Shown piece by piece: positions 32,252 to 32,275 of a stretch of 32,275 bases of DNA. A model generated the notes under the pieces. The model saw only the letters and a list, made by a program, of their open reading frames with translations, did not search any database and was not told the origin of the DNA. This DNA is from Desulfuromonas sp. (GTDB taxonomy: Bacteria; Desulfobacterota; Desulfuromonadia; Desulfuromonadales; Geothermobacteraceae): NCBI GenBank assembly GCA_002868905.1, contig PKUA01000066.1, positions 1-32,275 on the forward strand, written 5' to 3'. Position 1 is the first letter of the stretch; every line of letters begins with the position of its first letter. Position numbers and translations under genes: made by a program.

Positions 32252-32275
32252 AAGGCGGACCGAGTGGTCCGCCTT
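32252..32275. terminator. terminator-like hairpin at the window edge
   Basis: AAGGCGGACC (32252-32261), loop GAGT, GGTCCGCCTT (32266-32275), a perfect 10-bp stem cut off by the window end. The T run, if any, lies beyond. No + strand gene upstream of it is evident after nuoN. Confidence 0.6.

Noticed and set aside
1-32275. CRISPR arrays, tRNA or rRNA genes, insertion sequences, phage genes
   Set aside because: I found no regularly spaced repeats, no cloverleaf or rRNA sequence, and no transposase or integrase product in the translations.

Overview
The window looks like a piece of a GC-rich chromosome from the Desulfuromonadales/Geobacterales group (Geobacter, Desulfuromonas, Pelobacter relatives). 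The grounds are a GEMM-I cyclic-dinucleotide riboswitch of the type common in that group, an anaerobic-style complex I whose NuoF and NuoG carry extra ferredoxin-type Fe-S motifs, a short NuoI, and a neighbouring Rnf complex. The assignment is inference from protein and RNA character; there is no rRNA, tRNA or other marker here.

Region 1 (1-9.7 kb) holds assorted single genes and small operons. From the left: a palindrome-rich repeat-like element (about 85-180); a pirin-family protein (-); a riboswitch-controlled secreted serine protease of the subtilisin/sedolisin superfamily with two PKD domains (+); an nfeD-stomatin (SPFH) pair (-); a likely 58-residue small protein with a structured leader (-); an EamA/DMT exporter (-); a YfcG-type glutathione transferase overlapping a lipoprotein gene (+); and hemL for tetrapyrrole synthesis (-).

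Region 2 (9.9-15.1 kb) is a complete Rnf operon, rnfABCDGE. It has a good sigma70-type promoter whose start region overlaps a 15-bp palindrome of the GntR/FadR type. Rnf couples electron transfer between reduced ferredoxin and NAD+ to ion pumping.

Region 3 (15.1-31.6 kb) is a complete 14-subunit complex I operon, nuoA to nuoN, with separate nuoC and nuoD. It begins at a strong promoter with a perfect 16-bp palindrome just upstream of the -35 box and ends at a strong terminator. A zinc-ribbon/TPR protein gene of unknown role sits between nuoG and nuoH, and overlaps nuoH by 4 nt. NuoF has an N-terminal thioredoxin-like domain and a C-terminal 2[4Fe-4S] domain; NuoG has an extra [4Fe-4S] motif. 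This electron-input module resembles those of bifurcating hydrogenases and NAD-dependent formate dehydrogenases. Together Rnf and Nuo would connect the ferredoxin, NADH and quinone pools to the ion gradient.

Region 4 (31.6-32.3 kb) has an unrecognised 118-residue gene (-) and a terminator-like hairpin at the window edge.

The items most worth following up are the TPR gene inside nuo, the riboswitch-protease pair, the two operator-like palindromes at the rnf and nuo promoters, and the unusual Fe-S complement of NuoF/NuoG.
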